Source: Maylandia zebra (lineage: Eukaryota > Chordata > Actinopteri > Cichliformes > Cichlidae). From it: 64,000 nucleotides of DNA. The stretch is taken from contig NC_135170.1 of the NCBI RefSeq assembly GCF_041146795.1, positions 33,125,033-33,189,032 on the forward strand, written 5' to 3'. The translations under genes were made by a program, and so were the position numbers. The notes beneath the pieces were generated by a model, which had not been told where the DNA came from, ran no database searches, and saw nothing but the letters and a program-made list of their open reading frames with translations. Position 1 is the stretch's first letter, and each line of letters begins with the position of its first letter. Shown in pieces: positions 23,654 through 36,400 of the stretch.

Positions 23654-24200
23654 GCCGTTCTGCGTCCTGATTGGCTGTAGACCATTGTCAATCAATCTCG
23701 TGCCTGTCTCCTGTCCAGTACAGAATGCGTTCAGCTCGTCAAATTTACATAAATCTTCGATGCTAGCAGTGTGACTCTGAAGTGCTGTACTGTATGTTTG
23801 TAAGTTTTCTCCCCAACAAACACAACAATGTCGATGAAATGTTTTGCACCGTCATAGGCTCCTGCGGGTGCCTTTGGTTTAGTTCTATAATACTGGACTT
23901 ATTTTTCTACGAAGGTTTGAACTTTAAGAGTGTTTAAACAAGAGAGAAAATTCTGAAAATGTTCGTGCCTGTTTGAGTCAAGTGTATAAAGTGTGTAGTG
24001 AGGGGTTTTACGGCCTTAAAACATCCATAATAATTGTAAAAAATAAAGTTGGCTACTTTGTGGATTTCACCTATCGCGGGTTATTTTTAGAACATCACTC
24101 CCGAGATAGCTGACGGACCACTGTATAGGAACCCAGTGCAATAATGAAAAGCATTTCACCTTTAGCACAATGGAACACAACATCGCTGGTTCAATGAGAC
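22766..24200. other. Intergenic region between the RAI1/TCF20-family promoter and the mprip 3' end
   Basis: AT-rich spacer dominated by a pogo-like element (23546-24123) with a long internal T tract. No coding sequence supported. Confidence 0.6.
23546..24123. mobile_element. pogo/Tigger-like non-autonomous DNA transposon
   Basis: It starts CAGTGGTCCCTCGCTAT and ends CTGACGGACCACTG, giving matched CAGTGGTCC ends, and is flanked by TATA on both sides (TA target duplication). Inside, a T tract of about 30 and decayed sequence follow, with no transposase. It resembles the internally deleted pogo-type elements common in vertebrates. Confidence 0.75.
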
Positions 24201-24510
24201 AAATTCATTTAATAAAAATAATAGTTTTACAATAAAAACACTGCAGTGTTAAAGCCTGAATACAAATATAAATTACAGTGCAGCTGTATCAGCCAGAAAA
24301 GGAGTTTAATTTAAAATATTTTCCTAAAATGACAAACAACAAAACAAATATTTTACAGTTTTTTATATGGTAATATTCAGCAAATACAAACACATCACAG
24401 ATTCAGTGTCAGAAAGGTTAAAGCAGTAAAAACATCTTTATCTCTATACAAATCTGAAGTAAACTGTGGGGCGAGGTGGCATATAATGAGGAAATAAAAC
24501 TGACAAGTCG
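24200..24510 (-). other. mprip: Predicted mprip 3' UTR
   Basis: AT-rich text after the stop. The best poly(A) signal is a variant ATTAAA (minus strand) at about 24213-24208, close to the start of the intergenic pogo element. Weak support. Confidence 0.35.
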
Positions 24511-27443
24511 TCACGGCGACGTCCGTCCCAGCGCCTGATGAGCCAGCCTCAGGTTTTCTCTCAGCTCGTCTGCCTCTCGCTCCGCTTTTGCCCGAACGAT
24601 GCTCAGCTCCGTGTACATGTCCTTGTACTTCTTTGTCGCGTTCCTCTTGTCCTGTCACACCAAAAAAACAAAACAAAATCTGGTTTATTTAGCCGTTTCG
24701 TCCACTCGATTCGATCGGCTCCAGGCACAGATCACCCTCAGTCCTAATTAACACACTCGAACCCTGCAAGTAAGTCACCTGTACACAGATCGTGACTACA
24801 GCTAATGTTTGGAAGCCCCGCGCTGGTAGAAGCAACATCATCTGCTTATTTAGTCTGATAGTATGAGCTGTTCAGGCTCAAGCACTCCTTCAGTTCTCAA
24901 AATCAAACACTGAGGTTTAAAAACAGATGAAACTCTGCAGCACGGACTGGTTAACTAGCAGATTACAATATTATTAGTAATATTTGTATTATTAGTGCAG
25001 CTGCTGTGAAACTGACCCTTTGAGCCGACTGCAGCTCGTCCTTCAGAGACGTGATCTCCTGCTTCAGACACTGGACCTCAGACTCCTTCACTCGCAGCGT
25101 GATCTGAAATGAAATGTGTTTTTAACCTTTGAGTCGGCTCACGAGCACATTTACATAGTTTACATATTGTACGTGTGAGCCAATCATGAAAAACCATCAT
25201 TCTTTATGTGGAATCACCAGAGTGGGTGTAATTTCAGTTTTTACTGCAGTTTGTGTTGATGGAGCCAGAGGGTATCACATGCCGAAAGTTGACACCAGCT
25301 CCAGAGTAGCTTTGCATGACTCACAATTCAAAATAATCCTTATTTTTCTGATCCTGGGCCTTGGTGCAGCCTCAGGTTCATCCTCTCCCTGAGCTCCTCT
25401 TTCTTTTAAAGCCACCCACCTTTATGCAAGCCTTCTTTTGATTGGCTGCCCCTCTATTTGGACAGCAAAATAGAGGGTGGGACTTCTTCATACTCGGTCC
25501 TTTTTAATAACTTTGAATGCTGGAAATAAAGCTGTGGCTAAAATCCTCTCGATGACCATGCAGTAGCCGAACTCACCTCCATCTCGTACACGTCCATCCC
25601 CTGACTGAGCGGCAGAGCGTCCTGTTTGGCGAGCGTGCACAGTCTGGTGATCTCTGCTGCCAGGTGGCCGCTCAGCTCCTGAACAAGTAAAAGTGAAAAA
25701 CAGGAGAAACGATCAAGCTGCTTCACCTCTGACCTCAAAAACACTTTTTTAAAAGTATTTGGAGACATGTTTAAACCCCCACAGCGACAGTCGAGCTCAC
25801 ACCTCTGGTCTCACTGGAGTCTGTGAATATCTTTCGCCTGTTTTTTGACTCCTGCAGCTTTTATTCACAGTGAACAACAGCTCAGCTTTTTAATGTGCGT
25901 GCAAAAGATTGTAAAGCCACAAACACTCAAACAATGAATGATTTCTGACATGATCCAAGTACAAAAGTCCATGAATCTACTTAGGAACAGTAAAAACACT
26001 GAATTATCCTGATTAGTGTTTCACCAAAGTGTAAACAAAGGCTGCATAAATGGACCTAAACAGAGAACAATCGTCATGTGGAGATTTTTACAATGGCGGC
26101 CGCAGACTTAGACGCTAAATCAGAAAGCTGCAGAGGAAAATGAGAGTGATCTGAACTGTCTTTAAATTTCAGGATGTCAGAAGAAGCCGTTAACGGCCTT
26201 CATTGTGCGTCTCACCTGGTTTCTGGTCCTCAGGTCCTGGTTTTCCTGCTGGCACTGGCACAGGGCCTTCCTCTCGGCATCCAGAGCCTGGACCAGATGT
26301 CCGTTCTCCAGACACTTCAGAGAAAACTGCTGCGATAAAACCTCAAGCTCCCGCTGGCAGGAGGCCAGCTCCTCACTGCAAAGACACACACTGAGAGTCA
26401 CAACCTATCCGTATTTTCTCTGTTCAGCTCTCCTGTCGGCACACCGAGGTGTTCCCAAACCAGCTGATAGACTCGATCTGTACTGGGCCTGCACCGGGTC
26501 CCAAACCCCTCACTGGCATCCTGATCACATGCCTGAAACACCTCAGCTGGCTCCTTTTGATGCAGAGGAGCAGACAAAGGTGCCAATTCTCATCACTGCT
26601 GCTTCCCACTCAACTGCAGCGGTTATGACAGGGTGCTGGTTCCCAGTCTGGATCCAGTTTCACTCATTTCCATCAGAAAATAGACTGATTTAGAAACCTG
26701 CTGGGAGTATGAGAGCCTGCTGTGATTTACATGTTCTATGTTATGTACGAGCACCTCCTACCTGCCTTCACAGAGGGCAGGTAGGATTTTTTCGGGCTCT
26801 GATTGTTGAAAAAAAATATCATGGGATTTAAAACATTTGCCAGCCAGTTCAGTTCAGGCTCTGCACCAGCACCGTGTTGGTGGGGAAAAGGTTTCCTGTG
26901 GATTCTGGCACAGAGCTGTGAGCTGCAGGTGCTTTTGTTCTCCCTGTAAAAAACATCTTTGACCACCAGAATCAACAGTCTGCTCTTTGTCCTGACGCCG
27001 GCCTGCGGTGATGATTTTTCCAGAATGACATTTTGGTTTAACTCCAGTGTTTCCCTCCTGTCTTGTAAAACCTGCTGGGATGCTCACGTACCTGTGCTGC
27101 CTGTGGACTTCCTCCAGGTTTGAGAGCCCATTGCTGTTCTCGAACTCACATCTCCTCTGCACCTCCCTTTGCAGCTCCAGGCGGTGAGCGTTTTTGATGG
27201 CTTCGATCGCTGAGAGGAAGAGGAGGAAGTCTGAATATTTGAAACTGAATCGATTTTGGGCAACACCTCATCTCTTACTGGGCGCTTTCCCTCACCTGTT
27301 GCAGTAGCAGCACTCTCCTCCTCTAATAGTCTGTCCCTGTCCACCAGGAGGCGCTCCACTTCCTGTTTGTGTCGACGCTGCAGCCCCTCAACCACCTTCA
27401 GGTGAGATTCCTCCATGCAGGCGAGTCCACGCTCGCAGGTGAC
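24511..27443 (-). CDS. mprip: mprip exons 17-22, C-terminal coiled-coil region
   Basis: Exons 27443-27296 ([23 protein letters not shown]), 27209-27092 ([13 protein letters not shown]), 26375-26216 ([19 protein letters not shown]), 25678-25577 ([11 protein letters not shown]), 25103-25017 ([15 protein letters not shown]) and 24651-24511 ([17 protein letters not shown], stop TGA). These words follow MPRIP residue for residue in large part. In the family this C-terminal coiled coil binds the myosin phosphatase targeting subunit. Confidence 0.92.
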
Positions 27444-30400
27444 CTGCAGGCACAGCGGACGCTCACACAGGTCACACACAAAGCTCGTGACAGGAAGTCA
27501 AACAAAAGTGGATGAAAGCGGCACCTACCTTCAGCTTCTCCGTCTCTTTCTCGTGCTGTAGCTGCACCAAAGTCATTTTGTCCTCGGAGACCGTCAGCTG
27601 CTCCTCCAGCTCCTCCACCTTTCTTCTCAGAGCTGAAATCAGCTCCACGTTTCCATCTGGTTCATCGCTCTCCTCTAAGCTTTCATCTGAGACCTTCTGT
27701 GGGATTTCCATCTCACCTATCAATTCCTCCTCCTCTTCTTCACTCTCCTCTGCGCCCTGAAGCTCCGCGTCCTGGAGGTAAATCTCATCAGTCTGGCAGC
27801 CTGCGTTCATCTTCGATGTGCGTCGTTGTTCAAGGTTTGACAGTTTTGCTTTGAGGTCCTCGTTCTCCTCCCGGAGTTTGGCGCATTTTGAGCAGTTGGC
27901 GTATTTAGCCCAAAGCCTGCACAATCGATGGCGGTAAAGTGCTTCGGTTGCCGCCGAGTAAATGAACGACGCTATCCAAGGATGATCTGAAGAGTGAAAC
28001 TCATACAGTCTGTCTGCTGTCGGCTGGAGTTCCTCGTGCACGGCGGCGGCGCTGAGGGAGGCGGCGAGCTGGTCCAGCATAGACATTTTAATCTGTGTGA
28101 CGGCTTTGAAACGCTCAAAGTCACTCAAGTCACTCATGCCGCTCTCCTCCTCCGTCTTCGTGGTTTCCAATGCTATATCGTTAGCCTCGCCCTCGCGTCT
28201 GCCCTCTCTGCCTTCCTGCGCCGCCTGCTCGGTCTGAAGCAGACGGTGGCCTATGAGCAGCATTCGTGTCTCCAGCACCATCTGTTCTGCCGCCTCGCCG
28301 ACCCGCACATCTGCGGGCTCGATCAGCTTGGACGGATCCTCCTTCAGTTTCTTCAGCAGCAAACTCCAAAAAGCCTCCTCCCACTCCAGCTGGCTCACCA
28401 CAGCAGGACTCCTCTCCCCCTCCTCCACCTTCGCCTCACCTCCTTCCAACGTGTCGATCGCCTCTAAAAGTCTCCCCAAAGCGCTCAGCCTTGCGACCAT
28501 CCCCTCGATCACCTTCTGGGTCTTTTCCTCGGCAGAAACACTTCTGTCTCCTTTCAGCCTCTCCTTCTCTAACTCCTCATTCAGCCTCCTGATGTCAGCC
28601 TCCGCCTCCGCCGCTCGTTGGCAGGAAAGTTTCTCCGCTTCCTGCAGCTCCCTGCAGTTCAGCTCTGATTGGTCGAGCTGTCTCTCCAGCTCTGTCAGCT
28701 TGGCCTCGGTCGCTTCGAAACACCGCAGCAGGTATCCCTCCGGTTTCTCGTCCCTCTTCTTGTTTTCATCCTCTCCTACCGGGTCGCTCAGCTGCAGCAG
28801 CACCTCCGTCTCCCTCAGGGTCTCCTCCAGGGAGCTGATCAGCGTCTGGGCCTCCTGGAGCTCCTGGTTCTTCAAGTTCAGCTCCATCTCCAGATCTTCC
28901 ACCCTGGTCTTCCCTTGCTGCTCCACCTCAGGGAGGTCACGGGGCTCTGAGTACCTGCTGCTGAGCTCCGCCTTCAGCCTTTCGATCTCGCGGTCTGCCT
29001 CCGTCAGCTGGTTCAGCATCTCCTGGTTGCGCTGGTTCAGAGCCTCGTTCTGGCTCGTGAGCAGCTCCACCTCCAGGGAAAGCTTCTCCAGGGTCACCTG
29101 ATCAGGAGTCACCTGCTTCAGCTGGGACTCGTCTCCCTCTGCGGACTCATGGGCCCACGAGCTGAACTTATCCGCCTGTGTCTCTGAGACAGGAAACAGC
29201 TGACGGGCGTCTGCGTGCAGCTGGTCCTGGAGGTCGGCTGTCCTGTCATCGAAGCTCATTCCCTCACTCTGAGAGTGTTGGCTGTCTGATGCAGGTGACA
29301 GTAAAGGTGAGGCCGCTGTCTCAGATAATAAATCCTCCAGTTCTTGCAGCTCGCCCCCTGTATCGCAGAGCCAGATGCTGGGCAGCTGTGGTGTTGGTGA
29401 AGGTGTTTCCTGGCCGAGCTGCTCCATCATGTTCTGTCTCATGACGTTCTGCTGCTGCAGGAGCTCTCTGTACGCCTCCTTTAGGCTCTTCGTCGGGTCT
29501 TTGAGTGGCTTTTCTTTCATATCTGATGGGTAAAAATCAGCTTCAGGACTGACGGGAGAATCCAGCTGGAAAAAAAAAAAGGTCATAAAACTACAGAAAC
29601 CCGACTGAAACAATCAAAGTCAGTCAAACACAACAAACATCAAACACCAAAGAGTGTCTGAGATAAAAGCTGCTTTCTCACACCTGCTGATGTTGAAATC
29701 TTTCTGTGCTGAGCTGAGCTTCCAGTTCCAGTCGTCGATGCTCCGACTCCTCCAACTGAACCTTCAGATCTTCCACCTCCAATAACACAAAGTACACAAA
29801 GAGTTAATCTACACAGCCTCACACACCCTCCATCAGGTGAGCCTTACTTTTCATTTTATACCTGTATCGAAAAGAAACAGACGAACTGATTGTATTTTCC
29901 CTGTGAGCAAACACAAAAGAATCAACTGTGTCAATTAAAGATATACTTGCAATAATATCTGCATAATTACCTGTTTTTATGGTTTAACTTACACATCAAC
30001 AGACTCTGAGACAACTTATCATTTATTTCTGGTCATGCTTCTTTAAAACTGAAAGTCCACTCACCGCCTTCCTGTAGCTCTGCAGCACCTTCTCCATCTC
30101 CTCTGCATCTCTCCTGTCAGAAAACAGCGGGACCGTCCTCTCCAGTCTGAACATTGTCTTCTCCACCTGCTTCCAGCACTCCTCCATCTCCTCCTCCATT
30201 CTCTGCTGCGATTTCGGACTCAGCGCTCGGACGCTGCCGTCCTTTTCTAGCAGAGAGAAGCCCAGCATCTTCTCATACCTCCTCCTCCTCTCCTCGCGCC
30301 GCTTCCTTCGCTCCAGGTCACCCAGCTCCAGCGAGCAGGGGGATTTCTGTAGATCGGCGTCCACCGCCGGCTCGCTCTCAGGCTTGAATTCAGCCCAGTC

Positions 30401-33400
30401 GAAGGTCTTGTAGCGGCCTTCGCGCCGTCTTTCCGTCACGCTGCTGGCTTTGGGGTGAGGCTCGCTCTCCGAGGAGACGTCGGCCGAGGGAGAGTCCTGA
30501 GTCACGTCTGGTTTGGGGAGGACCTCAGGTGGGCTGCAGGGAATGTGCTGGCCAGGTAAACTGAGAACAGGATGATTTAAAATTTAAAAAGAATAATCAA
30601 TCATTTTTATTATCATTTAAGTGCTTTTAGTACGTCAACATTTTATTTTAGCTTCACCTTATCTTTCATCTACTTTTATCTCATCTTTAAATCACCTGTA
30701 AACACTTTAAACTGCACAACCTGCACAAAACCTGTTTGATTTGATTTGATCACCTGGCCACATCAGGGGCGTTGGCCGGATGGACGTTCTTCATCAGCGC
30801 CTGGATCCAGTTCTTTCGTATCCCCGCGGTCATCGCCGAAAGCGTGAAGACGCCCTTCGGAGTCTGCGACATAAAAACATGTGACTAACCTCCATCTTTA
30901 GAGCAGAACATGAAGTGATGACATGCAGAAGCGAAGACTTACGTGGATCTGAAAGCCGTAGTTTCTTTGCACCTGGTACTCAGACACATTGTAACACTTC
31001 ATTAGGTTGATCTCTCCTTCCAGATCTGAGGCCTGTGAGGAGACGAAAGAAAACGTGGTGAAGATCTGGAAATGCACAAAAACTGTTTATATTCTACTTT
31101 ATGAAGCCGGGTTTAAAGTACCTCCTCGGCCGTCGAGTCCTTGTAGTATCTCAGACTGTCAGTCGACAACACAAACCAATATTTCTTCCACTAGAGGGAA
31201 GCAAAGCACATTTCACACAGGCTGGTAAGATCCTTTAAATCATCACCACAACCTGAAACAGCCAGATTTGGATTACTTTAAAATGTTTACCTGGTCATTT
31301 TCATCCAGTTTGACCATCCAGCCTTTCTTGAAGTTTAACAAGTCTGGCTGTACAGAAGATAAAAAATACAAAGTTTGAATAAAACACACAGAAAAGAGAA
31401 GAGCTGAGACTGTTTGTTGCTTCCATCATTTTTGACCAGTAGTTTACTTATGTGATCAATTTTAATACTAGACAAAGACAAACCGAGTAAATAAAAAATG
31501 CAGTTTTTAAATGATTTGAAAAGCTGACTTCACACTCGGCCACACTGTCAGACCGGCTGGATCAAGAAGTCACTTAAATAAACCTGTCTGACAAAAAGCA
31601 GCTGCGATCTCTAGAAACAAAGTCACTGACATCTATCAGTCTCAAAGGGATACAAAGCCATGTCTGGGACTCCAGTGAACCACGGTGAGAGACAAAACTT
31701 GGAACAGCGGTGAACGTTCCCAGGATTGGCCGGCCTATCAAAATTATTCCAAGAGACAAAAGCATCCAGAACAACATTTAAAGGACTGCAGGTCTCACGT
31801 GACTCAGTTAAGGTCAGAGTTCATTATTCAACATTCAGAAAGAAACTGGGCAGAAATAGCATCCATGGGAGAGTTGAAAGGAGGAAACCACTGCTGACCA
31901 AAAAGAAACAAAGGTTTGTTTTTCTTTTGCCCAAAAACGTCTGGACGACCCCCAAGACTTTTGGGAAAAATTCTGTGGACTAACGAGTTGAGTTGACTGC
32001 CGTTACGTCTGGCGTAAAGCTAACACAACATTCAGCACCAACAGCCAAACATGGTGGTGGTAGTGTGATGGTCTGGGGCTGTTTTGCTCCTTCAGGACCT
32101 GGATGACTTGCCCATCGTGCTCAAAAAACAAAAACAAAATGAAGGTTTTGGAGTTTCGTAAGACTGAGATGTTTTTTTTTAACCACAAACACTTGGTTGC
32201 ACGGCTTGCCAAAAGTGGCACATTTGGGTGGCAGTTACTTCTACAGACAGGCCCAGGTAGGTTTAGATCGATTTTTAGTACTGTAGTATTTCCATTTGCA
32301 AAACTGAGGGCTGGGTAGGAGGGGGGAACTCCACACCATCTCATATTTGAATCAGATATCAGTCTGAGCCTGACTGATCTGTAGGACTGTGTTTATTATG
32401 CCACAGGTCAGCAGAGTAGAGTTTCAGCAGTTGGAGGCATGTCACACCTGCTCCACCGACAGCTTCTCTCTGTGTGTTTGCAAACGTTTTTGGTCAAAGC
32501 GAGTTTAAACGTGCCTGAAAAGGTCAGAACAGACGACGCTTCCCCTGATGTTTCCTTACAGGTAAGAGGAGGGTCTCTACCTCAGCTTTCTGCTGGGATC
32601 AGATCAATAATCAGTATCAGGTATGAGTAAAAAGTTGTGCTTAGAGTCACTTCTGGAAACTTCGAGGCTCAAACTGCCCTCGGATCAGTGGCTCACCGTC
32701 ATGGCCGTGTCTGATGTCCTGTGGTCCAGAGACCTGGCTCTTCTCTGGGGAGGGGGGGCAACGAGAGAGGACGAATCTCCACACGACTGAAGTTTCTACA
32801 GAAGGAAAAAAAAAGAAGCCCAAATTAAACTTATAAGAACTTCCCTCACAGGAAGGCTTTCACTGATGAGAAGACGTGACGCGTTTCCTCAATCAGGACG
32901 GAGGCTGTTTGCATGTGCTGCCTGCATTCCACCAACCAGAGTAACCGATAGTCTGGACGCTTGGCACAGACGTCAGCTGTGAGGATTAGGCCCGCCGCGG
33001 AGCACCACGGGGAGCCCGGCGGGCTTTTCTCCACTGCCTGTTAAACTCTCACTCGCTGAAGCGGGTCTGACCGTGGAATGCATGAAAAAGGTTTTAGAGG
33101 ATAAATAATCCCCGGGACTCTGCAGCTTTAGTCTTACTTTTCAAAATGATGCTCCAAAACTCAGAGTGAGATTGCCGCACGCCTGTTATGATCAGATTTC
33201 ATGCCGGCTCTAACAGCACGTATCAGACTCTGGATTACACGCATTAAGTGAAACAAGGGTCCCCTTTTTTTGTTTACTTGAGCCTCCGCTGTTCAAAAGA
33301 TTCATTCTTCTTCCTTATATAACCACTTTAAAGGGGAAAAATGTCCAGTTTAATCACAACAAAACATTCTTTGTGGTTTTTTTCCTGGCATTTATATTGA

Positions 33401-36400
33401 AAAGTATCCAAAGCCCCGACACACGGAGGAGCGCGGCGCTCTGACTGCAGACAGAGCCGCTCCTCTGTTCCCTGAAGGCCTCCCAAAACCGAGGGGGAGG
33501 AAGTGAGGAAGAAGAAGAAGAGGCTGACTCGAGAATCTCCAGACAGGCTCTTTTGACCTTCTCATGACTAGAAAAACAAACGCACCCAAAGACACATAAA
33601 TGAACGCGTGGGCCTAAATATTCTGCTGCTGCTGTATTTAAAAAGTAAATCCTCTGGAAAAGGAGAGTGTGTTTAATCAAAGATTAACCGCGGCCACTGA
33701 GACGACCATCTGTGATTTAACAATGTTTCTGCAGCAGCTCCGGCTGCTGAAAACAACGATTTACTGTGAAAGGAGAGAACAAACTAAAATAAAGAGCTGA
33801 AGGAAGCAGACTAATGTAATGCACTCACGCTGTTTACTCACTGTACACGACCAATTTAAAAAAGATCACCAGCTAATCCAACGTGTACATCTTTGAGCTG
33901 CAAGAGGAAGTCGGAGTACCTGGAGAGAGCCCAAACAGGCCTCGGGGGAACACGTGAACTTCACACAGAAGTTCTCAAACTTGAGTGTCCATGCCACCTC
34001 CCCACCGGCCCAGCGGGGTGACAAACAAACCCATCAGTCTTTTACAGCTGAGGGGAAAAGAAACTTGCCTGGAGACGGCAGCCTGAGATCTGACTGTCCG
34101 TTATAAAATCCATTCATCCGTTTTTTTTACTGGTTCAGAGACACCTGTCCCAGGTGGGGTAGACCTCAGTCGGTTGGGGGGTGGGGTGGCAGTGAACCCG
34201 CTTAGAAATGTGAAGCCATGTGTGACCATTTTGGATGTGAGGATGGAGAGGAAAGTTGTCAGCTAAACTTTATGTGTACAATGCACAAACACAGACTTCT
34301 TGCAGAGTCAGCACACAAAGCGAGCCATGTTATGAGTCATAAATAAATTTAGAGGCACCAACAACACAATGACAGTTGACTTGAATTAGCAGACACCAGT
34401 GAGCTCCAGTGCCGGTGTAACTCACTGGGTAAAGCAGGGATCTCATGTGCCGTAAGGCTAATGCCTCAGGTGGACATGAGAGGAGGGCCAGCTTTTGGCT
34501 GAAGGTTGCTGCTCGGTCGATGGTCCCTCTGTGAAACAGCGAGTTAATCTCATGTGTGCTGCACAACACGCTGCCCACAGGCCTCTCCTGCTTCGTTTAA
34601 TGGACTCTCCTTTAAATCTGCTTTTCTGGCTCATCAGGAGGAATCTGAACTACTAAACCCTCCTTTCAGAAACAGAAAATCCTGAAAACATTTCTGGATA
34701 TTTACTACAGTGAGCCCAGTTTAACAGGTGATCTCGCTTTAAGTATCATCCGTGGGAATGTTTGTGTTTTGCAGTCACACAGACTCCTGCTGGGGTTTGC
34801 TCACCTCCTTAATCACCGGGGTCTAGCCCTGACACACTGACTAGCATTCACAAACAGATGTGCGCTTGGAAACCGGGAGGCGCTCATTCCTCCGAGTTTA
34901 TCAGTAAATACATGACATCATGTGTTTCTTCAGCCCGTCAGCAGCACTTCAAGAGAATCGCGAAGAATCCCCGAGCGCCTCGGGTCCTCACATTTAATTG
35001 GTTTATTCCGAATCCCTGGAAAATAAAGAGGAACGGCGTCTGAACTGCTTCAGGGCATCAAAACCAGTTCTGCTCACAGTGAATCACCAGCCTCCCTCCC
35101 ACCTGCCGACACATGTGCTCGCTCATGTGAAGAAAGTCATGCCCGGACACGGCCCGAACGGCTCGTCCACGCGTTTCACGCCACGCTCTCATCACCGGCT
35201 TAGACCGAATGAGCGCTCTGAAGACCTGAACGGGTCCTCGGGTTGTTTACACCCACACTGACAGACTGAAGCAAACAGCCTCAGACTGTAATTTGGGAGT
35301 TTTCCTAACTCTCCGTCTAACTCTGGGCAGCGTTTGATCAGGTCGGACCTTCGGCCTCAGAGTGACGTCTTTCATGGATAACACCTGGCTGCTGCCTGAG
35401 TCATGTTCAAACCAGTCCAACCTCGCGGCCCGTCCCGGTGCAGCCTGAGCACAGCTGGATACGACGGCTGGTCTGAATCACGGCAAACCCACGCTAGGAT
35501 TAATCATTACCTGTTCACGGTTAGCCAACGACCACAGGCAGGAAGCGGGTTTTTAATTGTTGGATGCCGGCGTTGAAGGACTTAAAATTTTATTTTCTCC
35601 ATCACGTTTTTATTATAAGCTCTGCGCTCCTGCACAGCCTCACCACAATAAACGATTTCACTGAGAATTTTTCTCATCTTGTTGTTTATTGTTACTCTTT
35701 TCTCACCGGGTTAAAACTAGGCCTCTTTTGTAATAATGTGAAACCAACCTCCCAGTTACACATTACATAACAACACTGTCTCTGTGTTTGTTCTTGTCTT
35801 TAGTTTTCTAATTTTTGGATGTTTCCGTCTGTCTGTGCCGTCACCAGTTCACAGCGCTCTCTGTCTGTATACTGAATATTACAGTGGCCAGCGGTCAGTA
35901 CGGCTGCCCGCTCATGGCAAAAACATCATTTATTTACCAAAATTATTAAAGAACACCATCTTTTTTGTTTTTAAAGGGGCATTCCTTTAACTTTAAACAT
36001 GATTCAAATGAAAAACATTCGTTTGAATTGTTAAAAAGAAAATGTGGGTTATTAAGCAGAGACCAGAGCCCAGCGGTGTTTTACAGATGAGCTGAATATG
36101 AAGCCTTCTCACACCTCACAGGAAGAAGGTTGTGGGTTTGAATCCAGTGGCTGGTTGGCTATGTGGTTTTTTTTGTGTCCACACAGGACTATGAGTGTTT
36201 CACTCTCTTACTCCTGTGATACTGACGACCTGTTCAGGTCTTCCTTCTCCAATAATAACTGGATAGACCAGGTTCTAAATATCGTCGCCCAGTTTGACAA
36301 CAAAGAAAGAAAACCTCACTCAGATATTTTAACTGAATCTTTCTCTTTGCCTCCCAAAGCCAGCCAAGTTCCGCAGGAAGGCCACGAGATAAATACGTCC

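Noticed and set aside
28253..29101. Long Ser-rich open frame on the + strand opposite mprip
   Set aside because: It is the complement of a Glu/Leu-rich coiled-coil exon on the minus strand. Composition follows from that, and no family resemblance was seen.
34405..34500. tRNA-like A-box (TAACTCACTGGGTAAAGC)
   Set aside because: Single motif without a partner box.
36098..36165. Second SINE with a B-box-like GTGGGTTTGAATCC
   Set aside because: Only the B-box word is convincing. No A-box or body could be traced, so it was not listed as a feature.
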